Made by a program: the position numbers and the translations under genes. A stretch of 49,123 bases of DNA from Bacteroidota bacterium (GTDB lineage Bacteria > Bacteroidota > Bacteroidia > Cytophagales > UBA9547): assembly GCA_004293915.1 (NCBI GenBank), contig RDZG01000086.1:1-49123 (forward strand). Direction: 5' to 3'. This document shows, piece after piece, positions 26,990 through 36,500 of the stretch. The notes under the pieces are model-generated. The model was not told where the DNA came from. It searched no databases and saw nothing but the letters and a program-made list of their open reading frames with translations. Position 1 is the stretch's first letter. Each line of letters starts with the position of its first letter.

Positions 26990-27204
26990 TGTTAATTTAA
27001 TTTGTGCAATCTATAAAAAGGCTTGATAAAACTCATTAAAAAGTATTGAAATAGGTTTTATATCTATTTGATTTTTAATTTCAGTTTAACTTTAACTCTT
27101 AAAATCAAGGTGTCTAAATAGCATATTGTTTTCAATTCTAGAGCAATTATTTTGTTTCTTTACCACCTTTTGGAAGAGGTTTTTGTATATTTTGCTTTAT
27201 ATTT

Positions 27205-29289
27205 TCAGAAACTATACTTGGTCTGAAATGTAATATCAGTTTTTGAATTTCCGTCAATTTCGTTTATTCCAGCACTTATTTTATCAATATCACGATAGTT
27301 AAATGCGGCAATCCTAGCCCAAAAATCCCAATTTCGGTTTAATTTGTATTGTAAAATGACATAATTTCTTACGCCAACACCTTGATATAGAGGCAAAGCA
27401 AAAGCATAAAGCACATTTTTTTCATAAACATAAAGCCTTGTGTTAAAATTTTTTGAATCGAAAATGGCAAATCGAAAACCGATTCTAAATTTTTTATTAA
27501 AATCAAAATTCACATCTTGCAACATTACAATTCCCGTTTCAAGTTTTGAGCTATCCTGCTGAAATGTTGTGAGTTGCACACGAGATTTGAGCGAAAGTAT
27601 TTTTTCGGTTTTATAATCCATATTAAAAAGCCAATTTCTGCGGTATTGACCAACAATATAATCTTGTGGAGTAAGATTATTTATTTTATTGGTTTGTTTA
27701 TGTTCGTCAATAAACTGTGCATAAAGCGTGATTTTTTTGGTCGGCATCCAATTGATTCGCAAACGATATTCGTAGCCATCGGTTGGTGCTTCGGCTCTAC
27801 TAGTAAGCCAAGGTTGCGAAAATTTATCAAAATAGGCTGCAAAATTGAGCTTGCGATGAGGTGTGTATTTTATTCCCCAATAAAAACCTCGCTCATTTCG
27901 GTTGGTAGAAATTTCGCCAAATGTATTTCCATAAAAACTATAAAAGTTGGGGTCGTAGTTTCTAAATAGCAACGACAAATCAATTTTGGGATGCAAACTG
28001 GCAATTAAACCAGCTAAAATGCCATTTCCACCACCTTTGCTTCGATTGTATTCTCCAAAAAAAGTAAAATTTTGGTAATTATAAGTAAAATCTGCTCCTA
28101 AATTATAGTTTACATTTCCACTAAAATCAAACAAATTATAAACCCTATTTTGAGGTTGAAATGCAACATTATAATGTGTATAAATCCCACTCAGTCCAAT
28201 TTTTAAATTTTTGTCAGTAGAAATATAAAGCAAATGTGTGCCTCCCATAACTTCACCAATATTTCCTTTATTTGCCAATTCGTTTTGTGTTCGGTGGTAG
28301 CCAAAACGCAAAACAGAACTCACATATTGATCCGAATTTGTAATGGTATCAAAACCTGTTCGGATGTTTCCATCTAGGTTTCGGTAAGAAAAAAAGTTTG
28401 TCCAATCTATTTTTTTGAAATTTAATGTAGCAGCTACTCCTCTCAAAAATCCAGTTTCCATAGCACCTGTGTATGGACGTATTCCTTGGTTGCTGCGTTT
28501 CACAGTTGTGATTGCTTCTGCTCCTTTGCCGATATAAAATCCTGACGACATGGCTAAACCTTGTCCAATTTGAACTTGATAATCGCCTATGGCTAAGGAT
28601 TTTAAATTTCCTTTGTTTTGAATAAAAAAATGTGCTGAGTAATAATCAAGTCCGTATTGTTTTTTACTTGGATTCCAGGTTATGGCTTCTCCAGCATCAT
28701 TTTTTGCTGTAATTCCCAAACTAAAATCGCCTTGCGATTGAATACGATAGCGAGCAAATATTTCGGCTGGACTTCCTATAAAGCGCTGGTTTTCTGGCGT
28801 TTCAGGTAAAAATCCTTTCCGTTTTTCCAATGTTTGTTCGTACCTTACAATGGCATACGAATTGTCTTCGGTTTTTATCCGTTGCCATAGCGAACGAGCA
28901 TCTTTATTTAGTCCTTCGTCTAGTATTTTTACAAATGGAATTAATTTTTCAAATGTATTTTTATTGATACCTTCAACAGCTTGCAGTTCGTAAATAGTTA
29001 AATATTTTCCGTTTTTATTACGATAATCAATAATGTTTTTTGCTTGAACAGGAGTTAAAATAAACAAACTTTCGAGTTCATCTCTTGTGGCTTTATTCAA
29101 ATCGAGTGGATAGCGATAAAATTGAAAAAGCGATTCGTACATGGCTTCGTAGTTTACATTTGCTGATTGTTGCGAAAACAAATCTTGCACAAAAGCATCC
29201 ATATCGATTTCTTTTTTAGGAGGATTTTGAGCTTTTAATTCGCTGATAATCAAAAAAATACACAAAAAAAGATATGATTTAAAATACAT
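27205..29289 (-). CDS. Helix-hairpin-helix domain fused to an outer-membrane beta-barrel
   Basis: This 694-residue protein has a Sec signal (to about residue 20). A ComEA-like tandem helix-hairpin-helix region follows (about 62-120: LDLNKATRDELESL, TPVQAKNIIDYRNKNGKYL, ELQAVEGINKNTFEKL). About 550 residues of amphipathic beta-strands, rich in Tyr, Asn and Gly, come next and end in a terminal strand TDITFQTKYSF. HhH modules bind DNA or act as protein dimerisation units. The fusion to a barrel suggests a DNA-uptake or cell-envelope role. The ATG overlaps the stop of the PorV-like gene by one base. Confidence 0.82.
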   Translation of the reverse strand: MYFKSYLFLCIFLIISELKAQNPPKKEIDMDAFVQDLFSQQSANVNYEAMYESLFQFYRYPLDLNKATRDELESLFILTPVQAKNIIDYRNKNGKYLTIYELQAVEGINKNTFEKLIPFVKILDEGLNKDARSLWQRIKTEDNSYAIVRYEQTLEKRKGFLPETPENQRFIGSPAEIFARYRIQSQGDFSLGITAKNDAGEAITWNPSKKQYGLDYYSAHFFIQNKGNLKSLAIGDYQVQIGQGLAMSSGFYIGKGAEAITTVKRSNQGIRPYTGAMETGFLRGVAATLNFKKIDWTNFFSYRNLDGNIRTGFDTITNSDQYVSSVLRFGYHRTQNELANKGNIGEVMGGTHLLYISTDKNLKIGLSGIYTHYNVAFQPQNRVYNLFDFSGNVNYNLGADFTYNYQNFTFFGEYNRSKGGGNGILAGLIASLHPKIDLSLLFRNYDPNFYSFYGNTFGEISTNRNERGFYWGIKYTPHRKLNFAAYFDKFSQPWLTSRAEAPTDGYEYRLRINWMPTKKITLYAQFIDEHKQTNKINNLTPQDYIVGQYRRNWLFNMDYKTEKILSLKSRVQLTTFQQDSSKLETGIVMLQDVNFDFNKKFRIGFRFAIFDSKNFNTRLYVYEKNVLYAFALPLYQGVGVRNYVILQYKLNRNWDFWARIAAFNYRDIDKISAGINEIDGNSKTDITFQTKYSF

Positions 29290-30146
29290 TATGGAACTAA
29301 TGATTTTTTTGTTTCTGAATTAAGTTTAGCGTTTTTACCAAAAAAATAATTGAGCGAAATGCCGTGTGAAAATCCTAATTTTTCGTGATAGGATAAGGCA
29401 TAGTCGAACTGAAATTGGTGTACTTGATAGCCAATTCCAAAAAATGCTAAAAACGGTTGTACATTTATTCCTGTTCTGGCTTTAAATTTTTCGATAATGG
29501 CATATTCTATCCCGAATTTATATTTTGGAGCCAAAACCACATCTTTTTCGATTTCTACATTGAGATTTAACTTTTGATATACCAAATATGATAAACCAAT
29601 TTTCATCACTGTTGGCAATCTTTCGTCTTGATAATCAGCCAATTTGGCTTGATTTATATTTCTAATGGAAGCACCAAAACGTAGACTAGAAGTGATTTGT
29701 GCCATACCACCAAAGTTCAACATCAGATTATTTTTTGTACCAACTTCAAAAATATTAGTTTGTGCATATTCGAGCTGCAAACCCAGCGAAACCCACTCGA
29801 TTTTATGTGCAAAACCCAATGAGATACGCAAATGATTATAGTTTAAGTTACCAAACCGAAAAATCCCAATTCCTGCGGTGCCGTATTTATCGAAAGGTTG
29901 AACTGCAGTTAATGCAACGGTATTGAAAGCAGTGTTTGAAAACCTGTTTTCATAAAAAAGCCCTGCTTGTGTTTGGGTTGCAGTGCTAATTCCTGCAATA
30001 TTATTGAAAACAGACCAAGAATCTTGAATGGCGACAGCAGTATTTGCCAAACCAACCGCTCTGGCTCCAATTGGAAAATATTCGCCAGCAGAAAATAAAA
30101 AGTTTGGAAATAAAAATAGTGCTAAACTAAAAACTACTTTATTCAA
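29289..30146 (-). CDS. PorV/PorQ-family outer-membrane protein
   Basis: This 285-residue protein opens with a signal peptide (NKVVFSLALFLFPNFLFSAGEY). It then has the family block GARAVGLANTAVAIQDSW and FNNIAGIST, typical of PorV/PorQ, and ends with a FadL-like barrel. PorV and PorQ act in T9SS by shuttling or anchoring cargo. This copy is coupled to a HhH-barrel gene rather than to a T9SS gene, so its partner may differ. The start is a TTG at 30146 because an in-frame TAA lies four codons upstream and no ATG fits. Confidence 0.82.
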   Translation of the reverse strand: MNKVVFSLALFLFPNFLFSAGEYFPIGARAVGLANTAVAIQDSWSVFNNIAGISTATQTQAGLFYENRFSNTAFNTVALTAVQPFDKYGTAGIGIFRFGNLNYNHLRISLGFAHKIEWVSLGLQLEYAQTNIFEVGTKNNLMLNFGGMAQITSSLRFGASIRNINQAKLADYQDERLPTVMKIGLSYLVYQKLNLNVEIEKDVVLAPKYKFGIEYAIIEKFKARTGINVQPFLAFFGIGYQVHQFQFDYALSYHEKLGFSHGISLNYFFGKNAKLNSETKKSLVP

Positions 30147-30162
30147 GTCTCTTACTTATATC

Positions 30163-30195
30163 TAAATCAAAAACAAGTTATAAGTTTTTGATTTA
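30163..30195. repeat. Perfect 12-bp inverted repeat at the recombinase stub boundary
   Basis: TAAATCAAAAAC (30163-30174) pairs with GTTTTTGATTTA (30184-30195) around a 9-base AT-rich loop. The right arm overlaps the first bases of the recombinase-derived reading frame (30192). It might be a terminator, a recombination scar or half of an attachment site. Confidence 0.6.
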
Positions 30196-30344
30196 AAAGC
30201 AAAATGCTTGGACATAAAAATTTGCGTACCACACAAATTTACGCCAAGGTATTGGATAGAAAAGTGAGTGATGATATGAGGTTATTGAAAGAAAAGTTTA
30301 ACGCTACTATTCTAAATTCAAAGCAAAATCAAAAAATTGGTTAA
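30192..30344 (+). pseudogene. C-terminal fragment of a tyrosine recombinase (integrase)
   Basis: A frame opening after a TGA reads SKMLGHKNLRTTQIYAKVLD, then RKVSDDMRLLKEKF, and stops at 30344. This is the terminal catalytic block of phage/ICE-type tyrosine recombinases: the LGH motif histidine, and the nucleophile Tyr in TTQIYAKV. Only about 50 of the usual 350-400 residues remain, with no RHK upstream motifs. It is therefore a dead remnant of a mobile element that once lay next to the efflux operon. It was not flagged as a standalone gene because it lacks a start region. Confidence 0.82.
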
Positions 30345-30360
30345 AAATTTTGAAATAAAT

Positions 30361-30391
30361 TTTGGCAGTATAAAAAAAAGTAGTTCCTTTG
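30361..30391 (+). promoter_or_regulatory. Predicted tetR promoter
   Basis: A TTTG -33 box (30361-30364) and a TTCCTTTG -7 box (30384-30391; consensus TAnnTTTG) are spaced by exactly 19 bases. The expected transcription start falls inside the operator-like palindrome at 30394-30409, consistent with autorepression. Confidence 0.55.
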
Positions 30392-30393
30392 CG

Positions 30394-30409
30394 TTAACAA
30401 TTTTGTTAA
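30394..30409. promoter_or_regulatory. TetR operator-like palindrome, copy 1
   Basis: TTAACAATTTTGTTAA is a perfect palindrome of 7-base arms around 2 bases. It lies between the tetR -7 box and the ATG at 30430. Two variants of the same 16-base layout lie before tolC. Confidence 0.7.
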
Positions 30410-30429
30410 ACAATGCTGTATAAACAAAA

Positions 30430-31047
30430 ATGGATAAAATGACAGACGATAAACGCGATACCGAACAAGCAATAAAAGAAGCCGCTAAAAAGGTTTTTTT
30501 AGTAAATGGGCTTAAAGGGGCTCGTATGCAAGCTATTGCAGATGAAGCAGGCATTAATCGGGCGATGTTGCATTACTATTTTCGTACAAAAGATAAATTA
30601 TTTGAAGTGATTTTTGCAGATGCTATGCAAGAAATGAACCAACGAATGGGAGCTATTGCCACTTCTGATTTACCTATCTTAAAAAAAATCGAACATTTTG
30701 TATATGGCTATATGGAAAGTGCAAGCTCTAACCCAGAGTTTGATTTATTTATCATTAATGAGTTTCAACAAAACCCCGACTATTTTACCGAAATGATGAA
30801 AACATCAAATGCTGGTACCGCCATGAAAGCATTTGTACATGAAATTGAAAAAGCAGTAAAGAAAAAAGAAATTGTTGGAGACCCTCACCAAATATTTTTG
30901 AGCATGATTTCTTTATGTGTATTTCCTTTTGCAGCAAAAACGATGGTTCGCACCATGTTAGGGCATTCCGAAAAACAATACACCAAGTTATTAGATGAAC
31001 GTAAAAAGTTTTTGGTTCAGTTTGTAGTTAAAGGCATTTCGCCATAA
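30430..31047 (+). CDS. TetR/AcrR-family transcriptional repressor
   Basis: This 205-residue protein has an N-terminal TetR HTH (about 13-60) with VFLVNGLKGARMQAIADEAG and INRAMLHYYFRTKDKLFEVI, followed by an all-helical ligand-binding and dimer domain. It is the first gene of the efflux operon and probably represses both itself and the downstream genes. Palindromes of one consensus (TTAACAAwwTTGTTAA) lie at its own promoter and twice before the tolC gene. A second in-frame ATG at 30439 is possible, but 30430 is used. The inducer is likely a substrate of the pump. Confidence 0.92.
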   Translation: MDKMTDDKRDTEQAIKEAAKKVFLVNGLKGARMQAIADEAGINRAMLHYYFRTKDKLFEVIFADAMQEMNQRMGAIATSDLPILKKIEHFVYGYMESASSNPEFDLFIINEFQQNPDYFTEMMKTSNAGTAMKAFVHEIEKAVKKKEIVGDPHQIFLSMISLCVFPFAAKTMVRTMLGHSEKQYTKLLDERKKFLVQFVVKGISP

Positions 31048-31064
31048 AATTTTTTATTCTAAAA

Positions 31065-31080
31065 TCAACAAAATTGTTAA
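31065..31080. promoter_or_regulatory. TetR operator-like palindrome, copy 2
   Basis: TCAACAAAATTGTTAA matches the 7-2-7 layout of copy 1, with one arm mismatch. It lies 61 bases before the tolC ATG. Copies 1 and 2 are both followed by ACAAT. Confidence 0.65.
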
Positions 31081-31112
31081 ACAATATTATTAAAAAAACG
31101 TTTAGTTATCAA

Positions 31113-31128
31113 TTAACAAAAAAGTTAA
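31113..31128. promoter_or_regulatory. TetR operator-like palindrome, copy 3
   Basis: TTAACAAAAAAGTTAA keeps the same outer TTAACAA arm with two mismatches in the right arm. It ends 13 bases before the tolC ATG, so bound repressor could block initiation at an internal promoter. Confidence 0.55.
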
Positions 31129-31141
31129 ACATAAAAGTAAA

Positions 31142-32464
31142 ATGAAATATCTAATTACACTTTCCATTATCCTCCTAGTCAATTTGGCAAAAGCACAAAC
31201 GGTATATACCCTTAATCAATGTATTGAGGCTGGCTTAAAAAATAATTTACAAATAAAAGCAGCAGAAAACGAATTGCTAAAAACCAAGTATCAAGTTGGC
31301 GAAGCTCGCAGTGCTTTATTGCCACAAATTAGCGGTGCTTTAGATTATACTTATTATTTTGATTTGGCAGTTCAAGCTTTGCCAGCCTCTGTGTTTGGTG
31401 GACCACAAGGAGAATTTATTTTTAGTGCCTTGGGTGTACAGCAAATAACAGCAGCAAAAGTAGATGCCACGTTACAAATATTTAATCCACAAATATTAAT
31501 TGCACTAAAGGCAGTAAAAGTAGCAGGTACTATTAATGCAACACAACTCCGAAAAACCAAAGAAGATATTGCTTATAACATTAGTTCTACTTACTACAAT
31601 CTACTCACGCTTTACCAAACAGCTGATTTGTTGGATAGCAACATTGTTAACTTAAATAAATTGATTACAAGTACAGAACTATTAGCCAAAAATAATTTAG
31701 CCAAAAGAACAGATGTGGATAGATTGATTCTAACCCGAAAAGGGATAGAAGTGCAAAAAGTAAACATTACTACCTCCATCAATTATTTATTGAATCTATT
31801 AAAATTATTAATGGGCATGAATCAAACAGAGGTTATAGCCATTAATCAAACGAATACAACATCTACAACTGCAATTTCAACAGATAGCAGTGCTATTACA
31901 AAAAATATATCGCTCGAATTAGTAGCCATTCAAAAAGCCATAAAAGTAATTGAACAAAAAAGTATTTGGGCTGCTTACATTCCAAATATTACAGCCTTTG
32001 GTTCTTATGGCTCGCAGGCTTTTAATGATGCGTTTAAACCATTTGAACGCTTGAGTAATAAATCTTATCCCGTCTCACTATTCGGTTTAAAATTATCGGT
32101 TCCTATTTTTGACGGTGGTAATAAACACTACCGAATTCAACAAAAAAAAGTTGAAATCAAAAACACAGATATTCAATACACCCAATTAAAACAACAACTT
32201 CAAACTGAACTAAGCAATGCCATTGCCAAATACAATTCAAGTATAGAGGCTTTAAGATTAGAAGAAGAAAATGTGAGTTTAGCAAAACGAATTTTTGATG
32301 AAAATCAGCTGCTTTACAAACAAGGATTAATAGCAATTACCGATGTTATTTCTACCCAAAACGATTTGCTCAAAAACGAAGCCAATCGCTTAAAAGCCAT
32401 TGTTTCCATTAAACAATCCGTTCTCGAAATTCAAAAAATAAACGGTTCCATTTTAAACAATTAA
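31142..32464 (+). CDS. TolC-family outer-membrane efflux protein
   Basis: This 440-residue protein has a Sec signal (MKYLITLSIILLVNLAKAQ). The TolC repeat pattern follows: TLNQCIEAGLKNNLQIKAAE at the first helix, EARSALLPQISGALDYTYYF, and later LKLSVPIFDGGNKHYRIQQK and NLLKNEANRL. It would form a trimeric channel through the outer membrane and periplasm, joined by the MFP and RND proteins encoded just downstream. The adaptor gene begins 13 bases after its stop. Expression is probably controlled by the TetR upstream. Confidence 0.93.
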   Translation: MKYLITLSIILLVNLAKAQTVYTLNQCIEAGLKNNLQIKAAENELLKTKYQVGEARSALLPQISGALDYTYYFDLAVQALPASVFGGPQGEFIFSALGVQQITAAKVDATLQIFNPQILIALKAVKVAGTINATQLRKTKEDIAYNISSTYYNLLTLYQTADLLDSNIVNLNKLITSTELLAKNNLAKRTDVDRLILTRKGIEVQKVNITTSINYLLNLLKLLMGMNQTEVIAINQTNTTSTTAISTDSSAITKNISLELVAIQKAIKVIEQKSIWAAYIPNITAFGSYGSQAFNDAFKPFERLSNKSYPVSLFGLKLSVPIFDGGNKHYRIQQKKVEIKNTDIQYTQLKQQLQTELSNAIAKYNSSIEALRLEEENVSLAKRIFDENQLLYKQGLIAITDVISTQNDLLKNEANRLKAIVSIKQSVLEIQKINGSILNN

Positions 32465-32477
32465 ACTATATCAGATT

Positions 32478-33542
32478 ATGAATTCATCCATTAAAAAAAT
32501 TACAATAACCTTAGGCATTGCCGCTTCATTAGGAGGCATTGTGTTACTACTCATGAGTAATAAAGAAAAAGTAGAAGCAAAAGTGTATCAAAAAAATAAA
32601 ACAGTATTACCAATTGTGGAAGTTGAGATTATAAAAAAATCAAGTTTAGAATCAAATCTGCTATTGCTAGGTACGTTTGCACCCAACAGAGAGATTGATG
32701 TTTTATCAGAAGCAAACGGAAAAGTAGAGGAGGTTGGCGTGAGCAAAGGACAACTTATTTCCGAAAACCAACTCATTGCCAAATTAAACGATGATATTTT
32801 ACAAGCCCAATTAACAGCAGCTAAAGCAAGTTACAACAAAGCAATGGTGGATGTGAATCGTTTAAAAACGGTAACCAATTCAGACGCACTACCAAAAGCA
32901 CAATTGGAGCAAGCAGAATTAGGCATGATACAAGCCGAAGCACAAGTGAAATTATTACAAAAGCAAATTAGCCAAACCACTATCAAAGCACCATTTTCAG
33001 GAACTGTATTAATGCGACTGTTTGAAAAAGGCTCGGTACTTTCTCCTGGTGCTCCTACCATAAAGTTAATGGATATTTCTTCCTTAAAACTAGTTGTGAA
33101 CGTACCTGAAAGTGATGTCATTAATTTAAAACTAAACCAAATCGTTCAAGTAACAACCGATTTTTATCCGAATAAAAATTTTGATGGAAAAATAATTACC
33201 ATTTCAGATAAAGGTGATGCTGCCCATAATTACGAAGTTGAAATTTTAGTTATCAATAATTCGCAAACACCTTTAAAAGCTGGTATGTACGGGAGCGTAG
33301 CACTAAAACGAAACAATGCAGTCAACGAAATTACCATACCACGTAGTGCCATTTTAGGTTCTTACAAAAATGAAAAAGTGTTTGTAATAAAAGATAATGT
33401 TGCTTACCTCAAAAAAATAGCCATAACAAAAACCGCTGGCGATTTTGTGCAAGTTGCTGAAGGGTTATCAGAAGGCGAACAAGTTGTAACCGCAGGACAA
33501 ATCAATTTAACCGATAGTACAAAAGTTTCCATTAAAAATTAA
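32478..33542 (+). CDS. RND efflux periplasmic adaptor (membrane fusion protein)
   Basis: This 354-residue protein is anchored by an N-terminal membrane segment (about 9-27) without a lipobox. It has the adaptor order: barrel-sandwich lipoyl half (LLGTFAPNREIDVLSEANGK), a short alpha-hairpin with AKASYNKAMVDVNRL, the second lipoyl half (ISQTTIKAPFSGTVLMRLFE), then the beta-barrel and membrane-proximal domains (GLSEGEQVVTAGQINLTD). It bridges the RND pump and the TolC channel. It lies between those genes in a tight operon. Confidence 0.93.
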   Translation: MNSSIKKITITLGIAASLGGIVLLLMSNKEKVEAKVYQKNKTVLPIVEVEIIKKSSLESNLLLLGTFAPNREIDVLSEANGKVEEVGVSKGQLISENQLIAKLNDDILQAQLTAAKASYNKAMVDVNRLKTVTNSDALPKAQLEQAELGMIQAEAQVKLLQKQISQTTIKAPFSGTVLMRLFEKGSVLSPGAPTIKLMDISSLKLVVNVPESDVINLKLNQIVQVTTDFYPNKNFDGKIITISDKGDAAHNYEVEILVINNSQTPLKAGMYGSVALKRNNAVNEITIPRSAILGSYKNEKVFVIKDNVAYLKKIAITKTAGDFVQVAEGLSEGEQVVTAGQINLTDSTKVSIKN

Positions 33543-33570
33543 CGAATTATTCACTATAAAAAATAGAGCC

Positions 33571-36500
33571 ATGTCAATTACAGAAATAGCCATTAAACGT
33601 CCCTCATTAATTATTGTCATCTTTGGTGTACTCATCCTTGGTGGTATTATGAGTTACAATAAATTAGGGTATCAACTCATGCCTAATTTTGCACAACCCA
33701 TTATTAATATTCAAACAACTTATCCTGGTGCCTCACCTTCAGAGGTAGAGAGCAAAGTAACTCGCAAAATTGAAGATGCCGTTTCTGCTCTTGATAATAT
33801 TGATAATACCAATAGCAAATCGCTTGAAAACGTATCGGTTGTTACCGTAAGTTTTAAAAACGGAACCGACATAGATAAAGCCTTGCAGGATGCCCAACGA
33901 AAAATTGAAAACATAAAAGCTGATTTTCCAACAGATGTAAAATCGCCTGTGCTTTCAAAAATTTCGCAAAGCGATTTACCAATTATTCAACTCATTGCAA
34001 CATCCAATACTATTCCAAAAGATTTTTTTAGGTTGATGGATGAAGATGTGAAACCTCAACTTCAAAAAATTACTGGTATTGCTAACATTAGTTTACTAGG
34101 TGGCGAAGAAAGAGAAATTCGCGTGAATGTGAATCCCGAAAAATTAAAATTATATGGATTATCCTTGCTTCAAATCAATGCCACATTACAAGCCGCAAAC
34201 ATTGAAGTGCCAACGGGTAAAGTAAAAGACAACACCGAACAAATATCTGTACGCTTAGCTGGTAAATTTAAAACAACCGATGATATTAAAAATCAAATCA
34301 TTATTGGATTAGGTCCAAATGCGAGTCCTATTCGTATTGGCGATGTTGCAGAAATTAGAGACGATGTGAAAGATGCAAGTACCATTGGTCGTTTTAATGG
34401 TAAAGAAGGCATTGCCTTATTAATAAAAAAACAACCCGATGCCAACGCTGTTGCCATTAGTAAAGAAGTAAAAAACAAGATTTCACAGATAGAAAAACTA
34501 TATAGCAGCAAAGGTTTAAAAATTGCCATAGCAGAAGATAATGCAGATTTTACATTAGAATCGGTAGAAGCGGTTCAGCACGATTTATTTATTGCCATTA
34601 TTTTAGTGGCTGCGGTTATGTTATTATTCCTACATAGTATTCGTAATGCTGTAATTGTAATGATTGCCATTCCTACCTCTTTAGTATCAACCTTAATTGT
34701 AATGGCGTATTTAGGTTATTCGTTTAATTTAATGACGCTTTTAGCCATGAGTTTGGTTGTTGGTATTTTGGTGGATGATAGCATTGTGGTACTCGAAAAC
34801 ATCACACGCCATTTAGAAATGGGTAAAGATAAACGCACCGCAGCCTTAGATGGCAGAAATGAAATTGGCTTTTCGGCAGCCGCAATTACGTTTGTAGATG
34901 TGGTTGTATTTTTACCCATTGTGTTATTTGTAAATACAACCATTGGCGAAATACTACGTCAGTTTTCGGTTGTAATTGTTACATCTACTTTAATGTCTCT
35001 ATTTGTTTGTTTTACGCTTACACCTTGGTTAGCCTCTCGTTGGGGCAAACTAGAGCATTTGAATCCAAAAAATCCGTTTCAAGCCTTTTTAATTTGGTTT
35101 GAAAAACAACTCGATAAATTTACCAACTGGTACACCAATCGTTTAAAGTGGGCATTAAAAAACAAAGGTTTAGCATTTGGCATTGTACTGCTTTGCTTTG
35201 CAGGGTTAGGTGCTATGATGAGTTTAGGTATTTTAGGAGAAGAGCTCGTATCACAAGGCGACCAAGGAAAATTTACGATGAAGCTCGAATTTGATAAACG
35301 CTCATCGGTTGAAAATTCAAATACTCAAACAAAAACAATTGAGAATTACCTTTTATCAAACCCAGCGGTAAAATCAGTATTTGCAAACATTGGTGGTCCT
35401 TCTATTACGGGTGGCTCAGGTTTGGGTGCTGCCAATATTTCTGAACTATCGGTTGCCTTAGTGCCAAAAGCAGAACGCACAATTGCCACAGAGCCTTTTA
35501 TGTTAGCCATTCGCGATTCTATACTACTACAAACCACGGGTGTAAACATCGAAACAAATGTAGTTGGTATTGCAGGAGGTGGCGCACCTATTGAATTAAT
35601 TTTAACGGGTCCCGATTATAAAACCATGTTATCGTCAGGACAAAAACTAAAAAAAGCCATTGCTCAAATTCCTGGTGCTGACAATGTAAGAGTGAGTGTG
35701 GAAGATGGTATGCCCGAACTGAATGTGAATTTGGATAGAGAAAAAATGGCAACCTTGGGTGTAAACGTTTCGTTGGTGGCAGCCTCGTTAAGAACTGCGT
35801 TTAATGGAAACGATGATAATAAATTTAAAGACAAAGGCACTGATTATGATATAAAAATTATGATGGACGAATTTGATAGAAAAAATCCAGATGATGTAGC
35901 CAATATGAATTTTGTAAATGATAAAGGACAACAGGTTAAACTTGCTCAATTTGCCTCTATCTCCCAAACATCAGGTCCATCGCAACTAGAACGACAAGAT
36001 CGCCAACCCTCTTTGTCCATTACGGCTTATAATGTTGGTATTTCAACTGGGAGTTTATCGGATAAAATAAATGCAGTTATTGATCAACCTAATTTTTTAC
36101 CAAGCGATGTAAGTGTTATTTGGGGTGGAGAAACCAAGCGTACCGAAGAATCATTAGGGGCTTTATTTGCTGCTTTGGGCATAGGTTTACTCTGTGTGTA
36201 TTTATTGATGGTGGCCTTGTATGATAATTTTATTTATCCATTAGTTGTATTATTTTCTATTCCTGTTGCATTAATTGGTGCTATGGCAGCCCTTAATTTT
36301 TCAATGACACCAATGAGTGTGTTTACGCAATTAGGAATTATTATGCTACTGGGATTAGTAGCAAAAAATGCCATTTTAATTGTGGATTTTACAAATCAAC
36401 TCAAACTAGAAGGAAAGAATAGTTACGATGCTTTAATTGCCTCGTGCCAACAACGCTTGCGACCTATTTTAATGACTACCATTGCCATGGTAATTGGGAT

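Noticed and set aside
27574-27969. Plus-strand open frame of 131 codons inside the HhH-barrel gene
   Set aside because: It is antisense to a continuous barrel coding sequence and has no signal or domain.
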